Shown here: in pieces, positions 7,319-15,594 of the stretch | Layout of the letters: each line of letters begins with the position of its first letter | How positions within the stretch are numbered: the first letter of the stretch is position 1 | DNA from: CAYGZC01 sp964354225 | Lineage (GTDB): Bacteria > Bacteroidota > Ignavibacteria > UBA10030 > SZUA-254 | DNA length: 18,260 bases | NCBI GenBank assembly: GCA_964354225.1 | Contig: CAYGZC010000189.1 | Location: forward strand, 1-18,260 | Direction: 5' to 3' | The notes under the pieces: generated by a model | Told to the model about the DNA's origin: nothing | Databases searched by the model: none | The model's input: only the letters and a program-made list of their open reading frames with translations | Position numbers and translations under genes: made by a program

Positions 7319-9721
7319 ATGGCAGAAAAAGCGATAAATATTCCGGTTTCTCCTTCAAAAAGATCACAAACGCAGCGAACCTCCGAGCGGCGAAAACATA
7401 TTATTGCCATCGTTTGCATGGTTATTGGTTTGATTGTTGTCCTGAGTATATTCAGTTATACAAATGAAGATGAGGCAATACTTGAGAAACTTTCATTCGT
7501 CGATGTTTTCCGGCTTGCCTTTAACGATGAGGTGAAAGCATTAGCGAGCGAGTTACACAATCATTTGGGTCTGTTCGGTGCGCTTGTTGCAAATTTCTTT
7601 GTTAATTCCACGATTGGTTATGCATCCCTAATTTTTCCAATATTGATGATCGTATGGTCATGGATAATCCTTCGAAAGAAAGAACATTCGAAGTTAATCA
7701 CATACACCAATTACTTGATTGTCTTTGCCTTGTTATTATCAACAACGTTTGGAATTGCGAACCTCATCATAGGAGGTGTAAATAACGAATGGAGTGGTTT
7801 AGTCGGAGCATTCCTGGCGGATGTTGTGACGAAACTTCTTGGTAAGGTGGGTGCGCCAATTGTTATTCTCACTGCGTTATTCATTACAGTTATACTTGCA
7901 ATCGATTTGGATATCCATAGATCAATCGAGCGATTTAAATCAGTGTGGGAAAGTTTGTATGCTCGAATTTCTAAAAGGGAAACAGGCCAAATTCCTGAAG
8001 CGGTAGAAGAGGGATCAGAAGTTATGATCCATAAAGCTGAGGGAGATATTGTAACTGCTGACGTGGAGGATAACGAGATCGAAGTTGTTAATGAAGAAGT
8101 GCTGCCCAAAGAAGAGGAATCATTTGAAGAGATTGAGAAAGAGCAGGAAGAAATTCCGATTGAAGTACAAGAGAAAATACTAGAAGTTGAATCACCTGCC
8201 GAAGAACCGGTAAAGCACACCGAGCTTGAGACGGAAGAGATTGATTACATTTTTCCATCTGTCGAGTTGCTGGATACGCATCGACAATCGGAAACCATAC
8301 CCGATGAAGAGTTAAAAGCGAATGCAGAGCTTGTTCGTACAAAACTTGCCAATTTTGGAATTGAGATTGAAAATGTTAGTGTTACCCCGGGTCCGGTTGT
8401 AACGTTATACGAGCTTGTACCTGCCTCAAGTGTAAAGATCAGCCGCATCGTAAGTCTTGCCGACGATTTAGCTTTAGCACTTGCTGCGAAAGGGATTCGT
8501 ATCATGGCACCAATTCCGGGTAAGAGCGCGGTTGGTGTTGAGATTCCTAATAAAAATCCATCAATAGTTTCATTGCGCAGTGTGCTTAACTCGACTAAGT
8601 TCCGCGAGATGAAAGCAAATCTTCCTCTGGCGCTTGGGAAAACAATCTCAGGTGATGTTTATACGGATGATCTCAATAAGATGCCTCACCTCCTTATTGC
8701 CGGTTCAACGGGTTCTGGTAAAAGTGTCGGCATAAACACCATTCTTGCAAGTTTACTATTTAAATTACATCCATCGGATGTCAAGTTCATTATAATAGAT
8801 CCAAAGAAAATTGAACTTGCATTGTATTCAAAATTAAAATACCATTTTCTTGCTGTTTCACCAGATATAGATGAAGAAATTATCACAACACCTGAGAATG
8901 CAGTGTATGCACTGAAGGGTGTTGAGATGGAGATGGAAAAACGATACGATCGGCTTGCTGCCGCCGGTGTACGAAACATTCAAGATTATAATGAAAGATT
9001 TAAAGCAGGGCGGCTGAAGAATACGGAAACTATCGCACACCGTAAGATGCCGTATCTGATTGTGGTGATCGATGAATTAGCAGATTTGATGCTGACTGCA
9101 GCACGTGAAGTTGAAGAGCCGATTACACGTCTCGCACAGTTAGCGCGGGCAGTCGGGGTTCACCTTGTTCTTGCAACCCAGCGCCCATCGGTAGATGTTA
9201 TTACCGGTGTTATCAAAGCAAATTTCCCAGCACGTATCGCTTATCAGGTTGCAACTAAAGTTGATTCACGTACCATTCTCGATATGAACGGTGCTGATCA
9301 ACTTTTGGGAAGCGGTGACATGCTTTATTTGCCTGCTGGAAGTCCCAAGCCGGTGCGGATTCAAAATGCTTTTATCTCAACGGATGAAGTTGAGCGTCTT
9401 ACCGACCATATATCGCGACAACAGGGATACAGCAAGCCATTTCCTCTTCCATCCATTTTAGAGAAGAAACGATCAGGAATGCGGGGAACCTCGAGAGAGC
9501 GAGACGAATTTTTTGACGAAGCCGCACGGCTTGTTGTTCGGCATCAGCAAGGATCGGTTTCACTTCTACAACGCCGACTAAAAGTTGGTTACTCACGTGC
9601 CGCACGGTTAATCGACGAGCTTGAAGCGGTTGGTGTGGTTGGACCTTTCGATGGCAGCAAGGCACGCGAAGTGCTTATCGAAAACGATCAACAGTTGGAT
9701 AACATACTCAGGAATTTATGA
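7319..9721 (+). CDS. ftsK: DNA translocase FtsK/SpoIIIE
   Basis: An 800-aa septal DNA pump that clears chromosome DNA from the division plane and, in most bacteria, activates XerCD recombination at dif. The N-terminal ~190 residues hold about four membrane segments. A Glu-rich acidic linker follows (about 218-305). The motor has Walker A GSTGSGKS (462-469, K468) and Walker B VVIDELADL (D585, E586). A winged-helix gamma domain near the C terminus (about 735-795, with RLKVGYSRAARLIDELE) reads the polar KOPS DNA sequences. The linker is short, so total length is like SpoIIIE. The stop overlaps the lolA start in an ATGA; FtsK-LolA adjacency is found in many Gram-negative bacteria. Confidence 0.96.
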   Translation: MAEKAINIPVSPSKRSQTQRTSERRKHIIAIVCMVIGLIVVLSIFSYTNEDEAILEKLSFVDVFRLAFNDEVKALASELHNHLGLFGALVANFFVNSTIGYASLIFPILMIVWSWIILRKKEHSKLITYTNYLIVFALLLSTTFGIANLIIGGVNNEWSGLVGAFLADVVTKLLGKVGAPIVILTALFITVILAIDLDIHRSIERFKSVWESLYARISKRETGQIPEAVEEGSEVMIHKAEGDIVTADVEDNEIEVVNEEVLPKEEESFEEIEKEQEEIPIEVQEKILEVESPAEEPVKHTELETEEIDYIFPSVELLDTHRQSETIPDEELKANAELVRTKLANFGIEIENVSVTPGPVVTLYELVPASSVKISRIVSLADDLALALAAKGIRIMAPIPGKSAVGVEIPNKNPSIVSLRSVLNSTKFREMKANLPLALGKTISGDVYTDDLNKMPHLLIAGSTGSGKSVGINTILASLLFKLHPSDVKFIIIDPKKIELALYSKLKYHFLAVSPDIDEEIITTPENAVYALKGVEMEMEKRYDRLAAAGVRNIQDYNERFKAGRLKNTETIAHRKMPYLIVVIDELADLMLTAAREVEEPITRLAQLARAVGVHLVLATQRPSVDVITGVIKANFPARIAYQVATKVDSRTILDMNGADQLLGSGDMLYLPAGSPKPVRIQNAFISTDEVERLTDHISRQQGYSKPFPLPSILEKKRSGMRGTSRERDEFFDEAARLVVRHQQGSVSLLQRRLKVGYSRAARLIDELEAVGVVGPFDGSKAREVLIENDQQLDNILRNL

Positions 9722-10368
9722 TAAAGAATCAAAACAAAATCATATTGATACTCATTGTTGGTTTAATCTTCAACACTCTCAATGCGATTTCGGGAGATGA
9801 TGCCGGAACGATCATCAAGAAACTTCAGAAGAAATATAATGGCATCCGTGACGCTTCGGTTACATTTTCACAACATGTTCAGTTTGGGGTAACAAAGAGT
9901 GAGCAGACATTCAGCGGTAAATTCTCGATGAAGAAAGGGAATAAATATCGCATCGAGATGGATCAGCAAACAATAATCACTGATGGGAAATCGGTGTGGT
10001 CATTCAACAAAATAAACAATCAGGTATTAATTGATAAATACAAGGAAGACCCGAAGTCCTTCTCGCCGGATAAGGTGCTTGTCAATGTTCCGGGTAATTA
10101 CAATTCGGTATTGTTAGGTAAAGAGAAGTCAGGAGAGCAAGAAGTAAGTATTCTGAAATTAACACCGAAGAACGAAAAGCTCAATTTAAAGTGGATGAAA
10201 ATATGGGTCGATAACGATGACTGGCTTATGAAGAAAATCCAGATATTGGATATAAGTGATAATCTGATGACGTACACCTTGAATGAAATCAAGATAAATC
10301 CTGACATACCAGATAGTGCATTCCAGTTTGTCGTTCCTGATAGTATCAACGTAATCGACCTAAGGTAA
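9718..10368 (+). CDS. lolA: Outer-membrane lipoprotein carrier LolA
   Basis: This 216-aa periplasmic chaperone takes lipoproteins released by the LolCDE ABC transporter to the outer membrane. It has a basic, hydrophobic signal peptide ending near LNA (about residue 23), then the LolA half-barrel pattern: KYNGIRDASVTFSQ, FSGKFSMKKGNKYRIEM, TDGKSVWSFN and a C-terminal DNLMTYTLNEIKINPDIPDSAF-type segment typical of the family. Length matches. The ATG lies inside the ftsK stop (ATGA), indicating coupled translation. No LolB gene is nearby, as usual outside proteobacteria. Confidence 0.92.
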   Translation: MIKNQNKIILILIVGLIFNTLNAISGDDAGTIIKKLQKKYNGIRDASVTFSQHVQFGVTKSEQTFSGKFSMKKGNKYRIEMDQQTIITDGKSVWSFNKINNQVLIDKYKEDPKSFSPDKVLVNVPGNYNSVLLGKEKSGEQEVSILKLTPKNEKLNLKWMKIWVDNDDWLMKKIQILDISDNLMTYTLNEIKINPDIPDSAFQFVVPDSINVIDLR

Positions 10369-10397
10369 CTAACCAGTAAATCTTCCCAAACTTGATT

Positions 10398-11453
10398 GTG
10401 AATCAACATCTAAAAACCTTCATAAAATATCTCATCAGTATCGGACTGACATTTCTTTTCCTTTATTTTGCATTTAGAGGAACCGACTTTACTAGCTTAT
10501 GGAAGATACTAACAGGTGCAAATTATTGGTGGGCTTTTGCGATGTTACCGATGCTGATTATAAGTCATCTATTCCGTGCTTGGAGGTGGAAATACCTTCT
10601 CCGTCCGATAAAACGAGATCTAAAATTCCGCAACCTTTTTTCGGCTACAATAGTCGGTTATATGCTTAATAATCTTTTCTCTCGTCTTGGTGAAATCGCT
10701 CGACCTTATGCAATCAGTAAATTAGAAGGAATTTCTCGAAGTGCAGCCTTAGGAACAATTCTGGTGGAAAGAATTTTTGATGTTTTGTCGTTTATGGTTG
10801 TTGTTGGATTAATTCCACTTGTTTATTCAGGACCTTTGACACAAGTTTTTCCTTGGTTGGAGGAAACCGGAATCTGGGTAACTGTAGTAACGCTTGCAAT
10901 TCTTGCGTTGTTTACATTTTTGATGATGCGGAGGGATATTGTTGTCCGGGTATTGAATTTTATTACGCGACATCTTTCACCCAATAAAGCAAAGCTGGTC
11001 GAGCATATAACACATTCTTTTTTAGATGGCTTTCTCTTTTTAAAAGAGCCGAAAAACTATTTTATGATTGGCATATTGAGTGTGTTAGTGTGGGGATTTT
11101 ATATTATAATGCAGTTCATTCCGTTTTACGCCTTCGATATGACTGAAAAGTATTCACTTGATATGGGTACAGCGTTAGTTGTACAAGCAATATCAAGCAT
11201 CGGATTTATTCTCCCAACTCCCGGTGGAACAGGTTCGTATCATTATTTTGTAATCCAAACTTTAACGAAACTTTATGGCGTTGGCGATGATGTGGCTCGT
11301 AGTTATGCAACGGTTACACATGCTATCGGATTTATAGGGACTATACTTATTGGTTTTTATTTTTTCTTCAGAGATAAACTTCACCTCGGTGATATTGCAA
11401 AACGTGAAATTGTACAGACACCGGCAAGAGGAGATTCTAATAATGCTTCGTAA
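10398..11453 (+). CDS. UPF0104/LPG synthase-type integral membrane protein
   Basis: A polytopic membrane protein of the lysylphosphatidylglycerol-synthase transmembrane family (UPF0104, AglD/MprF flippase-like fold). About seven to eight hydrophobic helices are visible, with family phrases HLFRAWRWKYLL, YMLNNLFSRLGEIARPY, GTILVERIFDVLS and LPTPGGTGSYHYFV. No soluble aminoacyl-transferase domain is fused, so lipid aminoacylation is unlikely and lipid or polyprenyl-linked handling in the envelope is the usual suggestion. No ATG exists at the right place: the start is either this GTG or the TTG at 10392, two codons upstream; neither has a strong ribosome site. The 3' end overlaps the next gene by 11 nt. 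Confidence 0.82.
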   Translation: MNQHLKTFIKYLISIGLTFLFLYFAFRGTDFTSLWKILTGANYWWAFAMLPMLIISHLFRAWRWKYLLRPIKRDLKFRNLFSATIVGYMLNNLFSRLGEIARPYAISKLEGISRSAALGTILVERIFDVLSFMVVVGLIPLVYSGPLTQVFPWLEETGIWVTVVTLAILALFTFLMMRRDIVVRVLNFITRHLSPNKAKLVEHITHSFLDGFLFLKEPKNYFMIGILSVLVWGFYIIMQFIPFYAFDMTEKYSLDMGTALVVQAISSIGFILPTPGGTGSYHYFVIQTLTKLYGVGDDVARSYATVTHAIGFIGTILIGFYFFFRDKLHLGDIAKREIVQTPARGDSNNAS

Positions 11454-12120
11454 ACGATGGCATATATTTATTACACCTATTTTATTTTCTCAGATCGCAT
11501 TCACTCATCCCGATGCAACCAAAAGCGAAAGAATGTTTTATGGAATTGGGGCGGGTTTAGGTGTTACCTTAATTAATTCTGCAAGTGTTGTTGATTACCT
11601 GAACACAAATTCTCCACCCTCGAAGATTGATGACTTTGGAGTTGCAGCAGAGTTTTTCGGCTTCGGAACATTCCAGATCTCTGAATCATGGGGAGGTAAA
11701 CTTGAATATGCTTATTTAATTAAATCATACAATATACCGGCAGCCCCTATGCCGGATTATACCTTTTCGTACAATGTGCATCTGCCTACCGTACTTGCCC
11801 AATACTATTTGATTGGTGAAGGGTTTCTTTTTAAATTTGGAGGAGGGATTGGGTATCACTTTGCTCAGTTTTCCAGAAATGTGAATCTTTCAAATATTCA
11901 ATATAAATCGTCTGGTTTTGGAGTAAAGTTAGAAGCAGAAGGCAACACAGCTTTCGACGATCATTTGTTCGGCACGATTGCTTTAGATGTGCGTAGTAAT
12001 TTTATGAGCGAATTTAAAGATCCTGATGGTAACAAGCTTTTCATTCGTGCAACAAATAAAAATGTAAAGATGAGTTTCTTCAGCATCGGATTGAAATTCG
12101 GAATAGTATATTATATCTGA
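11443..12120 (+). CDS. Probable outer-membrane beta-barrel protein
   Basis: I do not recognise a specific family. The 225-aa product has a basic hydrophobic signal peptide (about 1-21, cleavage near the Thr-His-Pro region). It continues with Gly- and aromatic-rich amphipathic strands such as FYGIGAGLGVTL, GGKLEYAYLI and FKFGGGIGYHFA, and ends SFFSIGLKFGIVYYI, as in small outer-membrane barrels. ATG 11443 is chosen over the upstream Met at 11350 because AAGAGGAG lies 9 nt before it and a signal peptide begins right there. It overlaps the end of the UPF0104 gene by 11 nt, suggesting coupling. Function unknown. Confidence 0.75.
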   Translation: MLRKRWHIFITPILFSQIAFTHPDATKSERMFYGIGAGLGVTLINSASVVDYLNTNSPPSKIDDFGVAAEFFGFGTFQISESWGGKLEYAYLIKSYNIPAAPMPDYTFSYNVHLPTVLAQYYLIGEGFLFKFGGGIGYHFAQFSRNVNLSNIQYKSSGFGVKLEAEGNTAFDDHLFGTIALDVRSNFMSEFKDPDGNKLFIRATNKNVKMSFFSIGLKFGIVYYI

Positions 12121-12174
12121 TTGTAATTATATCATTAATCAACGTGAACTATTAATAATAAACTTGGAGTAGAT

Positions 12175-12840
12175 ATGCAGTTAAAAAGATTATTCATACT
12201 GATTGTTGTTGCTGTCTTTGTGTTTATCGGTATCGTATTTGCACAACAGCAGGATATCCAAAAGAAATTCGACAAACCAAAAACAGAGAAAAGGAATCCA
12301 GTGGTAATAATGAAAACATCAATGGGAGCAATAAAGATCGAGTTATTCAAGGATAAAGCTCCAATCACTGTTAAAAATTTCCTCAGCTATGTGGATGATA
12401 AGTTTTTTGATAAAACCGTATTTCATCGTGTTATCAAGGGTTTCATGATTCAAGGGGGCGGTTTCACAACTGCTGATACGATGAAACAAAGAGCCACGAA
12501 ACCTCCGATCAAGAATGAATCGGACAATGGGTTGAAAAACGATCGCGGTACAATCGCGATGGCACGAACACCAGATCCCAATAGTGCCACATCACAGTTT
12601 TTCATTAACGTTGTTGATAACGCTTTCTTAAATCGCAGTGATAGGGATGCCGGCTATGCGGTCTTCGGAAAGGTTATCGAAGGATTGGATATTGTTGATA
12701 AGATACGCAATGTCCAGACAGGGAGTGCTATGGCAATTTCCGTTTATCAAGGTAAAGAAACTCCCCCGCAGGCAATGCAGGATGTTCCTGTCACCAAAGT
12801 GGTTATCGAATCAATTCGCCGCACCGATGTTAAAAAGTAA
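12175..12840 (+). CDS. Periplasmic cyclophilin-type peptidylprolyl isomerase
   Basis: This 221-aa cis-trans prolyl isomerase assists folding of exported proteins. An N-terminal signal peptide (1-23, VFA/QQQ) is followed by a cyclophilin domain (about 43-215). Active-site residues are visible: R85 and F83 in the TVFHRVI motif, Q93 in MIQGGG, the MAR motif (129-131), and SQFFINV (140-146). A cyclophilin-typical YAVFGKVIEGLDIVDKI segment follows. GGAG precedes the ATG by 6 nt. Placed among outer-membrane and lipoprotein-export genes, it fits an envelope-biogenesis role. E. coli PpiA is the closest familiar relative in role. Confidence 0.93.
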   Translation: MQLKRLFILIVVAVFVFIGIVFAQQQDIQKKFDKPKTEKRNPVVIMKTSMGAIKIELFKDKAPITVKNFLSYVDDKFFDKTVFHRVIKGFMIQGGGFTTADTMKQRATKPPIKNESDNGLKNDRGTIAMARTPDPNSATSQFFINVVDNAFLNRSDRDAGYAVFGKVIEGLDIVDKIRNVQTGSAMAISVYQGKETPPQAMQDVPVTKVVIESIRRTDVKK

Positions 12841-12867
12841 AATTTAATTTTCATCTGCCATCTCTCT

Positions 12868-13917
12868 ATGGCAAAGTCTAAAACAGATGGTGTACCGTAT
12901 GAACAAGTAGAAGAAGATCTTCGTCAACAGAAGTTCTCGCCGGTATACTTTTTTTTCGGTGAAGAAGATTTTCTCATCGAGCAGACGGTTGATCTTTTAA
13001 TCAAACAAGCTCTCGATGAGACAGCAAAAAGTTTTAATCTCGATATCGTTCAAGGTAGTGATGTGGATGCGAAGGACATCATCTCCCTCGCATCTGCATA
13101 CCCTATAATGTCGGAGCGGCGGGTTGTTGTCGTTCGGGAGATTGATCGATTGGCGGATAAAGAGCCGCTCATTCCATTCATCGAAAATCCATCACCCACA
13201 ACATTATTTGTACTTATTTCCGAGAAAGCAGATTTTCGTTTAAAGTTTTATAAATCTCTTCAAACACATGCTGTCGTTGTCAGATTCAATCAGTTGTATG
13301 AAGATAAAATTCCGATCTGGATTGAAAATCGCATAGTAAAGCTTGGGAAGAAAGTAACTTCAGAAGCATGTCAGTTGCTGCAGTCGCATGTTGGGAGGTC
13401 GCTACGTGAAATTCAGAATGAGATTGATAAGCTATTTATATATCTCGGCGATAAAAAGCTGATAGATGTTGATGATGTTAATGCGGTTGTCGGTATGTCG
13501 AAGCGGTACAACATCTTCGAGCTTCAAAAAGCAATTGGCAAAAAGGATATCGCCTCGGCACAGGAAATTATGGAGCGGATGATGGATGCCGGTGAGTATC
13601 CGGTGAGCATGATCGTGATGCTGACAAAGTATTTTCAGAAACTTTGGCTAATCCCGGAAGTTAATCGGAAAGGATTATCTGACTACCAGCTTGCAACTAT
13701 GTTGGGGATCAAGCAATATTTCCTTAAGGAATATATCGAAGCTGCGCGTAATTATTCATCGATTCAAATTACAAAATGTTTCGCTACACTTTTGGAAGCA
13801 GACGAAACCTTAAAATCATCGGGTCGGGATGAAAAGCTTATTATGACTCTGATGGTTTATAAATTGATTAACAATAATAGTGTTAATTTAGAACAATCGA
13901 AACGACTTTCCCGCTAA
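12868..13917 (+). CDS. holA: DNA polymerase III subunit delta
   Basis: This 349-aa subunit of the replicative clamp loader opens the beta sliding clamp. The N-terminal signature PVYFFFGEEDFLIEQ (about 25-39) is typical of HolA. A degenerate AAA+ fold without a Walker A nucleotide site follows, with MSERRVVVVREIDRL and the mid-domain SHVGRSLREIQNEIDKL segment, then the C-terminal helical collar domain. Length is normal. The start lies 27 nt after the cyclophilin stop without an obvious Shine-Dalgarno. It appears to be the last gene of the long co-oriented run. Confidence 0.92.
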   Translation: MAKSKTDGVPYEQVEEDLRQQKFSPVYFFFGEEDFLIEQTVDLLIKQALDETAKSFNLDIVQGSDVDAKDIISLASAYPIMSERRVVVVREIDRLADKEPLIPFIENPSPTTLFVLISEKADFRLKFYKSLQTHAVVVRFNQLYEDKIPIWIENRIVKLGKKVTSEACQLLQSHVGRSLREIQNEIDKLFIYLGDKKLIDVDDVNAVVGMSKRYNIFELQKAIGKKDIASAQEIMERMMDAGEYPVSMIVMLTKYFQKLWLIPEVNRKGLSDYQLATMLGIKQYFLKEYIEAARNYSSIQITKCFATLLEADETLKSSGRDEKLIMTLMVYKLINNNSVNLEQSKRLSR

Positions 13918-14062
13918 CAGACGTAGTTTCCGGGTAGGAACTTTCAGGGAGCTACGGTAATTTCCAATCAAACTGAAGATGCTATTTTGACGAAAAAGTC
14001 GAAATATTAAGTCGTTACAATATCATCTACCGCATATTTTACACCTTTCTATTAGCTTTTTC
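13918..14062. other. Intergenic stretch with a small palindrome
   Basis: No gene is visible. CGTAG (13922-13926) is complementary to CTACG (13952-13956), and inside it TTCC (13928-13931) pairs with GGAA (13937-13940). There is no T run behind it, so it is not a clear intrinsic terminator; it may end or process the housekeeping transcript. Confidence 0.25.
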
Positions 14063-14091
14063 TTGACATAGTGATATTCTTATTGTAAATT
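14063..14091 (+). promoter_or_regulatory. Promoter of the SPOR-domain gene
   Basis: A perfect -35 TTGACA (14063-14068), a 17-nt spacer and TAAATT (14086-14091, 4 of 6 to consensus) lie about 35 nt before the ATG at 14126. The E. coli-like -35 is notable because Bacteroidia use a different promoter type. Confidence 0.6.
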
Positions 14092-14125
14092 TCAAATAAG
14101 TAGAAAGACCATCCCTTAAATTAAT

Positions 14126-14665
14126 ATGCCATTAACCTTAAAAGACAAAGAAGAAATTCCATCCGAACAAGTACCGACACCCCAGCCGATACTTCATAAA
14201 CCTAAAGAAGACAGCCGCTTATTGAAAAACATTGTGCGGATTTTATTTGTTCTAATCGTATCCGCGTCTCTCATTTTTTTGGTTTATATATTTTCAATAA
14301 AAGATCGAACACGATCTTCTCAGAGCGAAGCATATGATCCTTCAACCGCTGAGGTATCAAAGCCGGATGTTGATCAACCAACGGAATCTAATCAATCAGT
14401 CAGCAGTCGAGCTGAAGAAACTTTCCCAAAGTTGATTGGTGCTGGGCAATATACAATTTTTATCTCATCTTATGAGATTAAAGAGCCAGCCCACGAGGAA
14501 GCTTCGCGGTGGAACGAAGCTGGATATAAAACATCTGTAGTTGAAGCAAATAATCATTTTCGTGTTTCACTTGGTAAATATACTGCTGTGCTGGATGCGG
14601 AAAAAACTGCTCACGAGTTAGGAGAGGCATTTGAATATGGATATTGGATAGGAAGTTTGAAATAA
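14126..14665 (+). CDS. Membrane-anchored SPOR domain protein
   Basis: This 179-aa bitopic protein has a charged, Pro-rich cytoplasmic N terminus (1-35), one transmembrane helix (about 36-57), a Ser/Pro/Glu-rich periplasmic linker, and a C-terminal SPOR domain (about 105-179) with the pattern QYTIFISSYEIKEPAHEEASRW then FRVSLGKY. SPOR domains bind denuded septal peptidoglycan, so a division-site or cell-wall role is likely, like FtsN or DedD in architecture but not demonstrably orthologous. It has its own promoter and no close downstream partner; accessory DNA begins after it. Confidence 0.82.
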   Translation: MPLTLKDKEEIPSEQVPTPQPILHKPKEDSRLLKNIVRILFVLIVSASLIFLVYIFSIKDRTRSSQSEAYDPSTAEVSKPDVDQPTESNQSVSSRAEETFPKLIGAGQYTIFISSYEIKEPAHEEASRWNEAGYKTSVVEANNHFRVSLGKYTAVLDAEKTAHELGEAFEYGYWIGSLK

Positions 14666-14697
14666 TCAAATGATAACATTTATTTTCGATCTAACTC

Positions 14698-14726
14698 TTG
14701 ATTCTTACACCGATTCATAGTATATT
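14698..14726 (+). promoter_or_regulatory. Sigma70-like promoter before the accessory block
   Basis: TTGATT (14698-14703) and TATATT (14721-14726) are exactly 17 nt apart. The predicted transcript would start near 14733 and enter a foldable leader, then the short Tgt-like reading frame at 14813. Confidence 0.5.
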
Positions 14727-14743
14727 TTCAACACGGTGATCGC

Positions 14744-14797
14744 GGGAGATCATGCCGGCTTATAGAGTAGCAGAGTATGGTCTTTTCCCGAATAGAG
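14744..14797 (+). promoter_or_regulatory. Folded mRNA leader (long hairpin)
   Basis: CGGGA followed by GATCAT (about 14743-14753) is complementary to ATGGTC (about 14777-14782) and TCCCG (about 14786-14790), with a T bulge and one G-T wobble, giving an 11-bp stem around a ~23-nt loop. It sits just downstream of a good promoter. I see no match to a riboswitch class I know, including the short preQ1 fold that might be expected before a queuosine gene. An 18-codon frame starting at 14752 inside it could be a leader peptide, but its GGGAG is only 3 nt away. Confidence 0.3.
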
Positions 14798-14812
14798 ATT
14801 CACAATGATATT

Positions 14813-14911
14813 ATGTTTAAACTGACAAAAAGAAATAATCTCGCACGAAGGGCGGGAAATTGCGTCTTTACTACTGTATATGGTGTAATAACGCAATGCG
14901 TATATCAATAG
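14813..14911 (+). pseudogene. Possible N-terminal remnant of queuine tRNA-ribosyltransferase
   Basis: This 32-codon frame opens MFKLTKRNN, then LARRAGN, then TTVYGVIT. Tgt proteins usually begin with a K/M-F-x-L stretch, an ARxG motif and T-x-H-G-x-I/V-x-TP before FMPVGT. The order and rough spacing agree, with two extra residues after the Gly. A single-base shift near 14856-14862 would read Gly-Lys-Leu as in typical Tgt. The similarity stops near 14890, just where the cassette-like DNA starts; the TPxFMPVGT part and catalytic domain are absent. The reading is that insertion or replacement destroyed a tgt gene, but the match is short and may be chance. Confidence 0.32.
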
Positions 14912-14956
14912 TTATGCGAAATTGCAGATACAATTTATAATCGTTTTGCGGCACAC
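14911..14956 (+). repeat. Left terminal inverted repeat of module 1
   Basis: GTTATGCGAAATTGCAG (14911-14927) and CGTTTTGCGGCACAC (14942-14956) recur in reverse complement at 15578-15594 (16 of 17) and 15550-15564 (15 of 15), separated by 14 and 13 unconserved A/T-rich bases. The repeat ends just before the GGAGG of the membrane protein gene. Confidence 0.85.
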
Positions 14957-14973
14957 TTTGGAGGATAAACAAG

Positions 14974-15405
14974 ATGGATATAAGCGATACCGATGCACTC
15001 AAAAAGTTACCATGGGATTTGATCGACCGCCTTAACGATGCGGCACGAGAAGCGATGTATTCACATTGGAATGCCTTGCTCACCGTTAATGGAATACTCA
15101 TCGGCGTTCTTTCGGTTTTAGCAGCTTTTGGCAAAGTTGAGAGGTATCTACTACTCGCTTTCTTTTCCAGTTGTGTTGTTCTATCTGTTTTGCTTATATG
15201 GAATTTCATTAGTTTTCAAGTTATGTATGATGAATTGTTGAAGAAGTTGCTTGGCATAAATCCTGTCCCGACTCCTGCCGACCGAGAGCAACGTATTAAG
15301 CAAAGACAACGTGAGTCGGGTTGGCGATTCAAACGTACTTCCATCGCTCAATTTCTTTTGTTGGCTGAGACAGTAATACTTTTCTTCGTTATCTATGAAC
15401 TTTAA
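14974..15405 (+). CDS. Small three-helix membrane protein of unknown function (module 1)
   Basis: I do not recognise this 143-aa protein. It has a short charged N terminus (1-33), a membrane helix pair at about 34-53 and 58-79, a charged cytoplasmic or periplasmic stretch (about 83-121, basic with PTPADREQRIKQRQ), and a third helix at about 123-142 ending at the C terminus. GGAGG at 14960-14964 lies 9 nt before the ATG, one of the best ribosome sites in the window. It is the only clear gene of module 1, bracketed by ~46-bp inverted repeats. Its neighbours are a DUF6338-like membrane protein and a TIR-like protein, so a role in defence or as an immunity or effector membrane protein is a guess by association. 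Confidence 0.75.
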   Translation: MDISDTDALKKLPWDLIDRLNDAAREAMYSHWNALLTVNGILIGVLSVLAAFGKVERYLLLAFFSSCVVLSVLLIWNFISFQVMYDELLKKLLGINPVPTPADREQRIKQRQRESGWRFKRTSIAQFLLLAETVILFFVIYEL

Positions 15406-15549
15406 TATTTTGCTCACTACAATTGGTTCGCAAGCCAACCTCTCCAATTGTATTTCCATCAAAATGCTGGGCACGGTATCGGAGAAGTATTCAAAGAACC
15501 ACTTTTCAAAACGCTTCCAATCTGTTGTAGAGATAGGATTAGAAAAGCC

Positions 15550-15594
15550 GTGTGCCGCAAAACGAAAAAGAATAGAACTGCAACTTCGCATAAC
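15550..15594 (-). repeat. Right terminal inverted repeat of module 1
   Basis: GTGTGCCGCAAAACG (15550-15564) and CTGCAACTTCGCATAAC (15578-15594) are the inverted partners of 14942-14956 and 14911-14927. Together the arms match at 31 of 32 conserved positions. Confidence 0.85.

Noticed and set aside
7711..8220. Minus-strand 169-codon Ser-rich frame
   Set aside because: It is the complement of the Glu-rich FtsK linker, which produces Ser-rich antisense frames without stops.
14740..14812. tRNA or tmRNA gene, or preQ1 riboswitch
   Set aside because: There is a stem, but no GTTCRANNC T-loop, no CCA-type end and no recognisable preQ1 aptamer core.
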